Positions 7,952-17,141 of a stretch of 64,000 bases of DNA are shown here, in pieces. The position numbers were made by a program, and so were the translations under genes. The DNA is taken from NCBI RefSeq assembly GCF_017114995.1, contig NZ_JABXKL010000058.1, positions 81,575 to 145,574 on the forward strand. Direction: 5' to 3'. The DNA comes from Nostoc sp. NMS9. GTDB lineage: Bacteria; Cyanobacteriota; Cyanobacteriia; Cyanobacteriales; Nostocaceae. Positions within the stretch are counted from its first letter, which is position 1. The number at the start of each line of letters is the position of its first letter. A model generated the notes under the pieces. It was not told the origin of the DNA. It was given only the letters and a program-made list of their open reading frames with translations, and did not search any database.

Positions 7952-8617
7952 TTATTTTGCCGATGCTAATTTATCAGCAATGCGTGTAGTTTCTGGCAGC
8001 CGATATTTAGGAGTACAGCGTAATACATAGTCAATCGCTGTCGGTAAACTAATTCGATGACCACTGGAGATATACAGAGGTTTTACTCCTGTGCGCGATC
8101 GCAAAACTGCCCCAATGGTTTCACCGTTATATATCAGTGGTTGTCTGCTACCTTTAGTTTCTGCCAATTCTTCATGCTTACCTACCAACCTGGACTTAGC
8201 TACCCCAATTGTAGGCATATCTATAAGTAACCCTAAATGGCTAGCTATACCTAATCTGCGGGGATGAGCAATTCCCTGACCATCACACAAGATAATATTT
8301 GGTGTTGTTTTAATCTTTTCCAGGGCATCGAGAACAGCTGGAATTTCCCGAAATGAGAGGAACCCAGGAACATAAGGAAAGGTTGTAGGACGATGTGCTA
8401 GGCTTGTCTCGATTACTTGCAAATCAGGAAAACTCAGTACTGCGACAGCGGCACGGCTAATAGTCCCATCAGCTTCAAAACCCATATCCACTCCAGCAAC
8501 GTACTGAATAGGTTCTTGCAGTTGATCTTCAGTAATTACTTGATTTTGCAGCGTTTCTTGGATAACTATGGCTTCTTCTAGCGTCGAAGGCCAAGCATGA
8601 TCTCGATAAAACTTCAT
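7952..8617 (-). CDS. nfi: endonuclease V (deoxyinosine 3'-endonuclease)
   Basis: 221 residues, the normal bacterial length. The enzyme nicks DNA one phosphodiester 3' of deoxyinosine and starts repair of deaminated adenine. Visible family signatures are VAGVDMGF with the catalytic Asp44, the wedge motif PYVPGFLSFRE with Glu91, and ILCDGQGIAHPRRLGIASHLG with Asp112, the three metal ligands expected from the structure of the Thermotoga enzyme. The C-terminal GVKPLYISSGHRI segment is also typical. It is a single-gene unit on the minus strand, separated from the FHA pair by ~107 bp. Confidence 0.95.
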   Translation of the reverse strand: MKFYRDHAWPSTLEEAIVIQETLQNQVITEDQLQEPIQYVAGVDMGFEADGTISRAAVAVLSFPDLQVIETSLAHRPTTFPYVPGFLSFREIPAVLDALEKIKTTPNIILCDGQGIAHPRRLGIASHLGLLIDMPTIGVAKSRLVGKHEELAETKGSRQPLIYNGETIGAVLRSRTGVKPLYISSGHRISLPTAIDYVLRCTPKYRLPETTRIADKLASAK

Positions 8618-8859
8618 ATTGAAAATTTAAATTAAACTGATTAATATTAATCCTGTTAATTTGGCAACCACAAAAACAAGAGTTTTTAATGTTGAGACAG
8701 GGAAAATATATTTTTGCGAAAGTCTGTGAAAGACTATCTTTATACTAAATATTTTAGCCCAAGTTAGCTGATATCTTGCATCATAATGTTACTTAAGGCT
8801 GTCAAGAGGGAATCCTGAGAATATAAGTTTATTTTTCTAGATTTTCTCTTTTACTGGTT

Positions 8860-9381
8860 ATGACACAGCCAAATATTCTAAAACTTGCAAAGCAGGGGGA
8901 TGCAGAAGCGATCGCATCTCTGATGAATCGCCACCTACACCCCAAAGCGATCGCTGCAAAGGTTACTTTCCACGATGCTTGCTTGGAGGTCATGCTAGAA
9001 TCTGCCGAAGTACCAAATCAGCAAATTTTAGTTGCATTTATCCGCAAAGGGTTAACGGCTTTAGGGGCTGCATCTATTGAAAGAGTGAAAGTTTATGGAC
9101 AACAAACAGGTAAAGATTTTCCAGTTTGGAGTCAAGAGTTTGATTTGAGCATAGCAAAAGCTGAAGTAGAAGCAGTGGATAATGAACAGTCTGCCAATAA
9201 TCCTCAAAATCTAACTATTTGTATTAACTTAAGTGGTGATACTGCACAGGGATTAACAAACCAGGATTTTGAATTTATTGCCAATCAAATCAGTACTGAT
9301 ATTTTATCATCTTGCACTGGCATTTTTATCCAAAAAGTAAATGTTAGTAATGGTAGTTCTATGATTACAAAGGAACGTTAG
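8860..9381 (+). CDS. conserved cyanobacterial hypothetical protein
   Basis: 173 residues, soluble, no signal peptide. The N-terminal half (LAKQGDAEAIASLMNRHLHP, then KAIAAKVTFHDACLEVMLES) is a module I associate with many cyanobacterial proteins, often ahead of kinase or membrane domains. The C-terminal half (120-173) is less conserved and contains LTICINLSGDTAQGLTNQDF. The start fits TTACTGGTTATGACACAGCC, which closely matches the start region of the next gene (TTATTGGTTATGAAACAGCC), so the two genes may have arisen by a local duplication around the start. The function is unknown. Confidence 0.7.
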   Translation: MTQPNILKLAKQGDAEAIASLMNRHLHPKAIAAKVTFHDACLEVMLESAEVPNQQILVAFIRKGLTALGAASIERVKVYGQQTGKDFPVWSQEFDLSIAKAEVEAVDNEQSANNPQNLTICINLSGDTAQGLTNQDFEFIANQISTDILSSCTGIFIQKVNVSNGSSMITKER

Positions 9382-9564
9382 GATTTAATTTACCTTATGT
9401 AATCATGTGGATAAAATCTCAAATCTGTCTTTTTATAATAGATACAACAAATCTGGATAAATTTCAAACATATGGCTATGAATTTTCTAAAAATGTTGCT
9501 TATAGGTGTAGATGGGGAATCATAAAATAGGCGAAAACTTATCATTTTTTTGCATTTATTGGTT

Positions 9565-10725
9565 ATGAAACAGCCGAATAATCAAGACGTTACTAAGCAA
9601 GAACTACAAAGGTTTTACTGGCCATTATGGTTTCCTTATCCTAGTTCTTGGTTAAAAGCATTGATTTTGACTTTATTTTTGAGAATTATTATATTTGTAG
9701 TCAAAAATACTGGAAAGTTAGGCTATAACATTGCATATTTTGTACACAGCCCGGAATTATTTTCTATATTTACAATATTGTTAATCTTATCTCCAATTCC
9801 GATAATTTCTTTGACTCATCACTGCTTACACTTACTTACTAGTCGCTTTTTATCAGAAATTCAAGCACCCGAAATAGGTAGAACACAAGGATTATTACCA
9901 GGAATAATGAGTTGGTGGGAAGGATTATACGCTTGGCTTGTAATTGCCATTTCTACACTGATAGCAACTTTCTTTTCTATAATACTTCTACCATTGTTTT
10001 ATCCTAGTTACGACAGACAAATTGAATACTATACACAAATAGAAAATATCAACAGTATAATATTAATATTTGGATTGTTCTATATTTCTGCTGGTGCATT
10101 GATTTATCAAATTGAATATTTGGTAAGACACCGAATAATATCTGCTTCTTATGGCAACAAAGAAAAAGATACCGATAAATCAAATATTGGTTCAAATACA
10201 GAGAAAGAACTCAATATATTGCGTGGACAAATGGGTTTACACAAAATGAAATCAAATGTTTTATCGAATAATGAACAAACTACAATTGTCGAGACTAGAC
10301 GGAAGTATCGTAATTTAAATAAAAAGTGGCTACTCGTTTTTCTTATATTGTCAATTTCTATAGGAATATACTTTTCTTCAATATTTTTAGAAATATTCCC
10401 CCTAACTTCTAAAATTTCAACACAAATACCATCAAAATCTGTATTAGTTACGCCCTCACCAGTGACTTCAGAATCACCGACTGCTTTACTTAAAACTGAT
10501 ACATTTCGAGAGGCAGTAAGTAAAGCAATTAATGCAGCGAACCTGACTCAATCAGCAAAATCTTCAGATGAGTGGAAAACAGTTGTGAGTCAGTGGGAAG
10601 CTGCGATCGCACTTATGAAAGCCGTGCCATCTTCTAGCCCAAATTATGTAGTAGCTCAACAAAAAATCAGTGAATATCAAAGAAATTTCAACTACGCTCA
10701 GAAAAATTCCCTTGGTAATAAGTAA
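9565..10725 (+). CDS. multi-pass membrane protein of unknown function
   Basis: 386 residues from the ATG at 9565, preferred over an upstream in-frame TTG because the ATG context copies the start of the preceding gene. Hydrophobic segments lie near residues 28-46, 65-85, 108-140 and 165-190, followed by a charged cytoplasmic stretch (200-250), another membrane helix (~258-278, WLLVFLILSISIGIYFSSIF) and an external C-terminal region. The last ~60 residues (AVSKAINAANLTQSAKSSDE...WEAAIALMKAVPSSSPNY) match a C-terminal motif that recurs in unrelated cyanobacterial membrane proteins and kinases. I cannot assign a function. Confidence 0.65.
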   Translation: MKQPNNQDVTKQELQRFYWPLWFPYPSSWLKALILTLFLRIIIFVVKNTGKLGYNIAYFVHSPELFSIFTILLILSPIPIISLTHHCLHLLTSRFLSEIQAPEIGRTQGLLPGIMSWWEGLYAWLVIAISTLIATFFSIILLPLFYPSYDRQIEYYTQIENINSIILIFGLFYISAGALIYQIEYLVRHRIISASYGNKEKDTDKSNIGSNTEKELNILRGQMGLHKMKSNVLSNNEQTTIVETRRKYRNLNKKWLLVFLILSISIGIYFSSIFLEIFPLTSKISTQIPSKSVLVTPSPVTSESPTALLKTDTFREAVSKAINAANLTQSAKSSDEWKTVVSQWEAAIALMKAVPSSSPNYVVAQQKISEYQRNFNYAQKNSLGNK

Positions 10726-10828
10726 AGCGATCCCACCTCAAAGCTAAACTAGAAAAAGCAGTGCGTAGCTTGCCGCCGCAGGCATCGCTCGACTGTCCGG
10801 ATCAAAATAAAACCCTATAAAGACCAAA

Positions 10829-10957
10829 ACATTAACTGCCATTCTTCACAAAGAAGATTTGTCTGTTGCTGAATGTCCTGAAGTCGCCACTGTTGACCAT
10901 TTAGGCTTGATCGAGTTGAAAGAAGATATTATCCAATATCTCGTTTGTTTTGCTTGA
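10829..10957 (+). pseudogene. relic of a HicB-like antitoxin gene
   Basis: Without a start codon the frame reads TLTAILHKEDLSVAECPEVA, then TVDHLGLIELKEDIIQYL and a stop. This matches the conserved HicB N-terminal fold (KLTAxLHKEEDxYVAxCPEVGTxSQGxTIEEAxxNLKEAxELYL) but lacks several residues in the middle and everything after the first ~45 residues. No HicA toxin is visible. The remaining DNA between 10726 and 11037 contains only a short dispersed repeat (around 10765-10790). Confidence 0.55.
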
Positions 10958-11037
10958 ATCAGATGCGATATCCTCTAAGTTAGAAGACAGTAAATAGACT
11001 GTTGAGGCTGTTATCTATCACGCAAAAGCACAATAAC

Positions 11038-12546
11038 ATGGCTTTTTCTCACGAATTTCAGCGCTATCGGAGCGTGCGTCCCTTCGATATCCTCCCAGGT
11101 CTAGTTAGTTCCATCCTTCTACACTCTATTTTACTGATCGGGAGCAAATATTGGTTCACAGCTTTTATGCCTGGGCCTAAGCAAGAGATTCCAATTGAGG
11201 TAGTTGAAGTTTATCCCAATGAAACACACATACCCCAAAAAACCTCATTCCGGGCTACTAAAAATTCAATTGCAGGTGGTAAAGCTTTACCGAAAAGACC
11301 TGTTTCTGCTGTGAAGTCAGTTAATTCAGATGCACATAAAGCCTCTAGCAAGAGTCCTTTTGACTCAACAACCTTATCTTCAGCAGAGGTATTCCAGCCA
11401 GAACCAAAGCAGCAGAAAGCGGAATCACCAAATCTATCTCTTCAACAACCCAAAGTTGAGCCAACTGCGATCGCAAAAGCAACTATACCACCAGCACCCA
11501 AAGTTCAGCCAACTGCGATCGCAAAAGCAACTATACCACCAGCACCCAAAGTTCAGCCAACTGCGATCAAAAGAGCAACTATACCAACAACACCCAAAGT
11601 TCAGCCAACTGTGATCGCCAGAGCAACTATACCAACAACACCCAAAGTTCAGCCAACTGCGATCGCCAGAGCAACTATACCAACAACACCCAAAGTTCAG
11701 CCAACTGTGATCGCCAGAGCAACTATACCAACAACACCCAAAGTTCAGCCAACTGCGATCGCCAGAGCAACTATACCAACAACACCCAAAGTTCAGCCAA
11801 CTGTGATCGCCAGAGCAACTATACCAACAACACCCAAAGTTCAGCCAACTGCGATCGCCAGAGCAACTATACCAACAACACCCAAAGTTCAGCCAACTGT
11901 GATCGCCAGAGCAACTATACCAACAACACCCAAACCTAAAAAAATGGCAGTAGCCCCTAATACCACACCACCGCCAGCCCTAACCCGAAAAACAGCGCCT
12001 GCACCTGCTATTACATCACCAATACCCAATCCTAAGAAATTAGACCAGTCGAGAACACTCTTAAGTGGGCGAACACCGTATAGAGCTCAGTCATCTCGGA
12101 AAACAGATGCAGCAAGCTTGCTGGGTGGTACTCAGAGTGTATCTAGTCGGAATTTTAGCGGTGATTATCTGGCAGCCTTACCTAATTCCAACCGAGATAA
12201 CCAAGCTCCTTCTGGTATTGATGCCAGCAGTCAAGATATAGATATCACCTCTTACTTAAACCAACTACAGCAACAAGTCAAGCAGCAGTGGCTACCAGAA
12301 GTGAGCCAATCTTCCCGGCGAACAGTGCTTAACTTCACTATTAACCGTTCCGGGCAACTAAGCAATCTCCAGCTCGCACAAACCTCTGGATTCAGCGTCA
12401 CCGATCAAGCGGCGCTCAACGCTATACAGCGATCTGCACCCTTTGCACCTTTACCGACAGGATATACCAGTAACCAGCTCCCTATTCAATTTACATTTGA
12501 TATCAATGTCTATGGGCAGCTAAATTTATCGGGGGACGGTGGCTAA
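11038..12546 (+). CDS. TonB-like energy transducer with a long repetitive linker
   Basis: 502 residues from the ATG at 11038; a TTG 36 bp upstream is less likely. A short cytoplasmic N-terminus is followed by one membrane helix (about 16-40, LPGLVSSILLHSILLIGSKY). A long Pro/Thr/Ala/Lys-rich periplasmic spacer includes ten 16-residue units of the form PKVQPTxIARATIPTT. A C-terminal TonB-type domain (about 405-500) contains YLNQLQQQVKQQWLPEVSQ, TVLNFTINRSGQLSNLQL and SAPFAPLP. Such proteins couple inner-membrane proton motive force to outer-membrane receptors, or form stiff periplasm-spanning links. No exbB/exbD or receptor genes are nearby. The spacer length is probably variable between strains. 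Confidence 0.8.
   Translation: MAFSHEFQRYRSVRPFDILPGLVSSILLHSILLIGSKYWFTAFMPGPKQEIPIEVVEVYPNETHIPQKTSFRATKNSIAGGKALPKRPVSAVKSVNSDAHKASSKSPFDSTTLSSAEVFQPEPKQQKAESPNLSLQQPKVEPTAIAKATIPPAPKVQPTAIAKATIPPAPKVQPTAIKRATIPTTPKVQPTVIARATIPTTPKVQPTAIARATIPTTPKVQPTVIARATIPTTPKVQPTAIARATIPTTPKVQPTVIARATIPTTPKVQPTAIARATIPTTPKVQPTVIARATIPTTPKPKKMAVAPNTTPPPALTRKTAPAPAITSPIPNPKKLDQSRTLLSGRTPYRAQSSRKTDAASLLGGTQSVSSRNFSGDYLAALPNSNRDNQAPSGIDASSQDIDITSYLNQLQQQVKQQWLPEVSQSSRRTVLNFTINRSGQLSNLQLAQTSGFSVTDQAALNAIQRSAPFAPLPTGYTSNQLPIQFTFDINVYGQLNLSGDGG
11449..11928 (+). repeat. 48-bp in-frame tandem repeat in the TonB-like gene (10 units)
   Basis: Ten contiguous 48-bp units encode PKVQPTxIARATIPTT. Units 4-10 alternate strictly between an Ala type (ACTGCGATCGCCAG) and a Val type (ACTGTGATCGCCAG), a 96-bp higher-order period. 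The Ala units carry the HIP1 octamer GCGATCGC and the Val units carry a one-base variant of it. The near identity of the units points to recent expansion. Confidence 0.95.
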
Positions 12547-12733
12547 CAACAGGTAAGCAATTAATTCAATCATGTATTATACCGACTTTACCTTAACGTT
12601 AAATAGCGTACTTTTTTAGCCAATGATCGGCGGTTTCGGAGTGTTCCTGATCTATTAGTAATTTTACTTTCTTAAATTAAATCTCCCTAGCTAAGATATT
12701 AGAATAAAAGTAATATCGCCCCCGAAACCAATC

Positions 12734-13699
12734 ATGACAGAAGGAAAGACGCGGCGTAATTTCCTAATTACCAGCATTGCTGTAACTGGAGGTATTGTGG
12801 CAACAAATGCTTTACAGCAAAATACTACCAACACTGCAACACCGCCAGCAACCATGCCAGAACGTGTACTGGGACGCACGGAAGTAAAACTGCCTATCTT
12901 CGGGTTAGGAGGAGCAGGACAAACGCCGCTATCCTGGGAAGGAAAAGAGGGTGATGCTGCGGCAATTATTCAAAGAGCGCTGGAACTTGGCATTCGCTAC
13001 TTTGATACAGCACCTAGTTATGGGCCGAGTGAAGATTATTTAGGCAAAGTGCTACCACCCCATCGCTCAAAGCTGTTTTTAGCAAGCAAGACCGATAAAA
13101 GAGATCGGGATGGAGCATGGCGAGAATTGGAGCGATCGCTTAAACGTCTCAATACAGATTATCTTGATTTGTGGCAGTTGCATCACGTTTCTTTTTCCGA
13201 AGAACTCGACACTATCTTTAGTCCATCTGGTGCAATTAAAGCTTTAGAAGAAGCCATACAACAAAAATTGGTGCGCTTTGCTGGTATTACCGGACATCAC
13301 GACCCTCAAGTAATTGCCGAAGGGTTGCGTCGCTATCCTTTCCACACTACACTGATTCCTGTGAATGCCGCCGACAAACACCACCCACATCCATTTATTC
13401 CGGTAGTTTTGCCAGTTGCTCGAGAAAAAAATGTCGGTGTGATTGCGATGAAAGTCCCGGCTTATGGTCGGCTGTTTAAATCAGGTGGGTTGACTGGTAT
13501 AGAGGAAGCTTTAGGTTACACACTGTCTCAGCCTGGAGTTCATTGTTGCGTGATTGCAGCAGAGACAGTTGCACAATTAGAGAATAATGTCAAGATAGTG
13601 CGGGCTTTTGTACCCCTGAAGGAGCAAGAATTGACAGCGATCGCACAGGCGGCTGCTAATATCTGGGAAGATAGTACATTCTTCCGTGCTTGGACTTAG
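12734..13699 (+). CDS. aldo/keto reductase with a twin-arginine-like N-terminus
   Basis: 321 residues. The N-terminus TRRNFLITSIAVTGGIVATNA has paired arginines (7-8) and a hydrophobic stretch, resembling a Tat signal, then a short linker to the catalytic barrel at ~43. The AKR tetrad is visible: Asp91 and Tyr96 in FDTAPSYG, Lys119 in LASKTDKRD, and His150 in LWQLHHV. It probably reduces carbonyl compounds with NADPH; the substrate cannot be read. If exported by Tat, it would have to carry its cofactor folded, which is the normal reason for that route. It stands alone, convergent with the methyltransferase gene. Confidence 0.85.
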   Translation: MTEGKTRRNFLITSIAVTGGIVATNALQQNTTNTATPPATMPERVLGRTEVKLPIFGLGGAGQTPLSWEGKEGDAAAIIQRALELGIRYFDTAPSYGPSEDYLGKVLPPHRSKLFLASKTDKRDRDGAWRELERSLKRLNTDYLDLWQLHHVSFSEELDTIFSPSGAIKALEEAIQQKLVRFAGITGHHDPQVIAEGLRRYPFHTTLIPVNAADKHHPHPFIPVVLPVAREKNVGVIAMKVPAYGRLFKSGGLTGIEEALGYTLSQPGVHCCVIAAETVAQLENNVKIVRAFVPLKEQELTAIAQAAANIWEDSTFFRAWT

Positions 13700-13733
13700 C
13701 CCAACCTTGCACATATTACAAAGTGTATTCTTA

Positions 13734-14999
13734 CTAGCCCCGCTGATAATATTGTGCCGCTTGCGACATATTAAATTGTAGTAGCTTCTCCTGTGGCAAC
13801 TTGTATCCCAAACTCGGCTTAAAAGGCGAAATATTCAAACTGCGAATAATTTCTGTCGCCACAGCCTTTGCTAGTAGCGGTGGTACAGAGTTACCGACTT
13901 GTCGAAATCCGTGCCATTTAGTTACATGAAATCTAAACCAATCGGGGTAAGAATGCAATCTCGCCGCTTCTCTGACGGTGATACAGCGTGGCGTAGATGG
14001 ATGAATCGGTCTCGGAGATGTGAAAGAACCCCTATACTTGTCTGTTCCGGCTCTTAAAGTATTACAGACACCAGCAGGATGCAGTTTATAAAAACGACTA
14101 ATTTTTTCTCTCTCACCTTGTTGAGTCTCCTGAAAACGTTGAATAGTTTCCGTAGAATGTTTTGTTCTTAAACTTGAAGAAAGTATTCGCAAATCATATT
14201 CTCGTTTGTAAGAATAATCATCATTTAAGCATTTGATACCGCGAAGTACAAGAGCATAGTTACTAGGCTTTTCGTAGTCTGCAACAACCCAATCTCTTGT
14301 TAGTAACTCTGGATATTTTTCTATTTCAGGTAAATCTCCAATTGCATCCCATACTGTAGGACTCAATGGAATGTCAGATATTTTTTGAGAATTTAAATTA
14401 TTTAGTAACGCTTGTTTAGTAATCGGCTGAGGATATTTCGGTAACTCTATATCCTCCCTTGCGCCTATCAGAAATAATCTCTCGCGGGACTGTGGTACTC
14501 CGTAATTTGCAGCGTTGAGAATTTGGTAATTTTCTTCTACTTTATAGCCAGATATTTTAAATTCACTAATTAAGATTTGGAGGATTTGCTTATGTTCGCC
14601 AACTGTAATCCCTCGGACATTTTCCATCACAAAGAATTTTGGTTTTAGCTCAAAAACCAGCCGATGAAAGTGAAACACCAAAGAGTTTCGGGGATCGTTA
14701 ACAGCCCGTTTACCAATTAGGGAAAATCCTTGACATGGTGAGCCACAAATTACCACATCAATTTCACGATCGCCAATCTCAGACCGATTCCTAATTTCTT
14801 CCCCGGTTGTATCCACAACACTTTTACATAACACTGAGCAATAAGGGAAGTTAAACTCATGTGTTGCACAGTGGATCGGGTCGATTTCCACAGACGCCAG
14901 CACATCAAAACCAGCTTGCTCAAAGCCAAGAGTCATACCGCCCGCACCAGCGAATAAATCAACTGCGATCGCTCTTTGTTTTTTCATCTCATAAGCCAT
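13734..14999 (-). CDS. DNA (cytosine-5-)-methyltransferase, apparently without a restriction partner
   Basis: 421 residues, a complete C5 methyltransferase. Motif I is DLFAGAGGMTLGF (14-26), motif IV GSPCQGFS with the nucleophile Cys89, motif VI MENVRG (Glu126), motif VIII VPQSRERLFLIGAR and motif X GFRQVGNSVPPLLA. The target recognition region lies roughly between residues 215 and 345. Its sequence specificity cannot be read from the protein. The start ATG at 14999 has a GAGG a few bases upstream and overlaps the end of lpxB by 11 bp, so the gene is translationally linked to the lipid A operon. No endonuclease gene is adjacent, so I call it an orphan; it could protect DNA or regulate genes. 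Confidence 0.9.
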   Translation of the reverse strand: MAYEMKKQRAIAVDLFAGAGGMTLGFEQAGFDVLASVEIDPIHCATHEFNFPYCSVLCKSVVDTTGEEIRNRSEIGDREIDVVICGSPCQGFSLIGKRAVNDPRNSLVFHFHRLVFELKPKFFVMENVRGITVGEHKQILQILISEFKISGYKVEENYQILNAANYGVPQSRERLFLIGAREDIELPKYPQPITKQALLNNLNSQKISDIPLSPTVWDAIGDLPEIEKYPELLTRDWVVADYEKPSNYALVLRGIKCLNDDYSYKREYDLRILSSSLRTKHSTETIQRFQETQQGEREKISRFYKLHPAGVCNTLRAGTDKYRGSFTSPRPIHPSTPRCITVREAARLHSYPDWFRFHVTKWHGFRQVGNSVPPLLAKAVATEIIRSLNISPFKPSLGYKLPQEKLLQFNMSQAAQYYQRG

Positions 15000-16170
15000 G
15001 ACACCTCAATATATTTGGTCGCATTTGCAAAATTTCTTGAGCCGCGCGATCGCAAACCCCAACTTCTCCTAAACTTTGCCGCATTTCTTCATAATCTAGC
15101 AAAGTTTGCTCTCTGCGACTGGGATTGAGTAGCAGTTCCATCGCTGCTTGGATAATATTTTCTGCTGTGGCTTGCTCTTGTAAAAATTCTGGCACAATCG
15201 GCTTCATCACTACTAAATTAGGTGGTGATGCGAAGGTTATTGAACCTTTGAGGATTTTCCGAGCTATCCACGCAGTCAGACGACTGAGGCGGTAAATTAC
15301 AACTTGTGGCACATTTAACAGAGCAAGTTCTAGGTTGACAGTACCAGATTTGCTAATAGCTAAATCAGCTGCGGCAAAAACTTCCATTTGTTGACCTGAT
15401 ATAACTGTCGCCCGCAAACCGTAACGCTCAATAGCCTTTTCAATTGGCTGTCTATAGACTTCCAGCGATAGGGGAATCCAGAAACAAACTTCAGGTAATT
15501 TAGCTTGAATAGTTTGGGCAGCTTGAAAAATTACTGGTAAAAGATATTTTAGTTCTTGGCGGCGAGAGGCGGGGAGGAGTGCGATCGCAATTTCTTCTGG
15601 AGCAATCCCCAATGTTGCACGAGCTGCTTCCCTACTAGGAGCGTCCTGCATTCGGTCAACCAAAGGATGCCCTACCCAAATAACTTTTGCCCCTTGTTCG
15701 CGAAAGTAACGGGCTTCTTGTGGAAAGATTGCCAACAGCTTATCTGTAAAGCCAACAATCCTATTAGTCCTACGCAAATTGACTGACCAAGCCCACTCTT
15801 GGGGAGCAATATAATAGACCACTGGCACATCTGGCAGATGCTGTTTCATATAAGTCCCAATTTCCAGATTGGGAGTCATATAATCGATCAGCACCACCAA
15901 GTCAGGTGGATTTTGCTTTAGGAAAGCGATCGCCTGACGTTGCACCTGGAGAGTTGGTAAAACATAGGGCAGACCTTCTTGAATACCCATTGAGCCAATA
16001 CCACTAGTATTTCCCAGCAGAATTGCCCCAGCCTCTACCATTTTTTCGCCACCCAACGCCACAATCTCTAATTCCAACCCAATCGCCACAGCTTGACGCT
16101 TCAGCGCTGAAATTAGTAGCGACCCTTGTAAATCGCCAGATACTTCACCAGTGCTGATAAATATCCGCAT
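14989..16170 (-). CDS. lpxB: lipid-A-disaccharide synthase
   Basis: 393 residues, close to the E. coli length. LpxB (GT19 family) joins UDP-2,3-diacylglucosamine and 2,3-diacylglucosamine-1-phosphate into the tetraacyl disaccharide of lipid A, at the inner face of the plasma membrane. Recognisable stretches are the N-terminal FISTGEVSGDLQGSLL, LGGEKMVEAGA, YYIAPQEWAWS and ISKSGTVNLELAL. It closes the omp85-lpxC-fabZ-lpxA-lpxB order on the minus strand, 152 bp after lpxA, and overlaps the start of the downstream methyltransferase. Confidence 0.95.
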   Translation of the reverse strand: MRIFISTGEVSGDLQGSLLISALKRQAVAIGLELEIVALGGEKMVEAGAILLGNTSGIGSMGIQEGLPYVLPTLQVQRQAIAFLKQNPPDLVVLIDYMTPNLEIGTYMKQHLPDVPVVYYIAPQEWAWSVNLRRTNRIVGFTDKLLAIFPQEARYFREQGAKVIWVGHPLVDRMQDAPSREAARATLGIAPEEIAIALLPASRRQELKYLLPVIFQAAQTIQAKLPEVCFWIPLSLEVYRQPIEKAIERYGLRATVISGQQMEVFAAADLAISKSGTVNLELALLNVPQVVIYRLSRLTAWIARKILKGSITFASPPNLVVMKPIVPEFLQEQATAENIIQAAMELLLNPSRREQTLLDYEEMRQSLGEVGVCDRAAQEILQMRPNILRCHGL

Positions 16171-16194
16171 TTGATAATTAAAGTTAGGAGTTAG

Positions 16195-16320
16195 CTGTTA
16201 TAGACGCGATTAATAGCGTCTGTACAGGAGTTAGCAGTTAAAAATTAGGAATAAGGAGTGAAGAGTTAAAAAATTTAATTTATCAACTCATAACTCATAA
16301 TTCCTAACTCCTAACTTCTA
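16195..16320. repeat. short tandem repeats and hairpin between lpxA and lpxB
   Basis: AGACGCGATTAATAGCGTCT (about 16203-16222) forms a near-perfect hairpin. It is surrounded by AGTTAGCAGTTA and repeated AACTCxTAA/CTAACTC units (about 16283-16320), a short tandem repeat family also present at 29150-29175 and 45890-45925. There is no coding potential. Confidence 0.7.
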
Positions 16321-16322
16321 AC

Positions 16323-17141
16323 TCACGATTCATCACTTGCGCCTTTTTTCCCTTTACTGGGAATCAAGCCACGTCTTCCAGGCATCTGAGAAAGTAGAAG
16401 GAAGCGTCGCAGATGCTGCAATTCTTCGCTATCCCCTAACAATTCCAACTGTTCCAAAGCATCCTTAAAAGACAAATCAGAACGGTAGAGAATGCGAAAG
16501 GCTTTTTTCAGCATAAGCAAATCTGCTGAGTCCATACCAGACCGTTTGAGTCCAACAAGATTGAGGGTTCGCACCCGCGCTGGATTTCCCTCCACCAGCA
16601 TATATGGGGCCACATCCCGGTCAATACGTGCCATACCTCCCACCATTGCTTGTCTACCAATATGCACAAATTGATGGACACCTAAAACTCCACTGAGCCT
16701 AGCACGTGACTCTATATGGACATGACCAGCCAACGCCACAGAGTTAGCAATCACTACTTGGTCTTCAATGACACAGTTATGAGCCACATGGACATAAGCC
16801 ATCAAAAGATTACCGTCACCAATTACCGTCGCTTCACCAGCACCGGTAGCGCGGTTAATGGTAACGTACTCACGAATCAAGTTGTTATCACCAATTTTGA
16901 CCCAAGTTGGTTCTCCTACAAACTTCAGATCCTGGGGTTCCATACCGATGGCTGCACCTGTAAAAATCTGATTTTGCGCCCCAATTTCACAAGGTCCCTC
17001 TAGCACTGCATGAGCGCCGATTATTGTTTCAGGGCCCACTTTGACATGCGCTCCAATCACAGCATAGGCACCGACTTGCACTGTATGGTGGAGTTCCGAT
17101 TTCGGATGAATTACAGCAGTTGGATGAATTAGCGTTTTCAA
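16323..17141 (-). CDS. lpxA: acyl-ACP--UDP-N-acetylglucosamine O-acyltransferase
   Basis: 272 residues. LpxA transfers a hydroxyacyl chain from ACP to UDP-GlcNAc, the first step of lipid A synthesis. The left-handed beta-helix is evident from hexapeptide repeats throughout residues 5-190 (IHPTAV, VGAYAV, IGAHVK, VGPETI, IGAHAV). The catalytic His lies at 121 in VAHNCV. A helical C-terminal domain (200-255) completes the usual LpxA layout. It lies between fabZ and lpxB, as in most Gram-negative lipid A clusters. Confidence 0.95.
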   Translation of the reverse strand: MKTLIHPTAVIHPKSELHHTVQVGAYAVIGAHVKVGPETIIGAHAVLEGPCEIGAQNQIFTGAAIGMEPQDLKFVGEPTWVKIGDNNLIREYVTINRATGAGEATVIGDGNLLMAYVHVAHNCVIEDQVVIANSVALAGHVHIESRARLSGVLGVHQFVHIGRQAMVGGMARIDRDVAPYMLVEGNPARVRTLNLVGLKRSGMDSADLLMLKKAFRILYRSDLSFKDALEQLELLGDSEELQHLRRFLLLSQMPGRRGLIPSKGKKGASDES

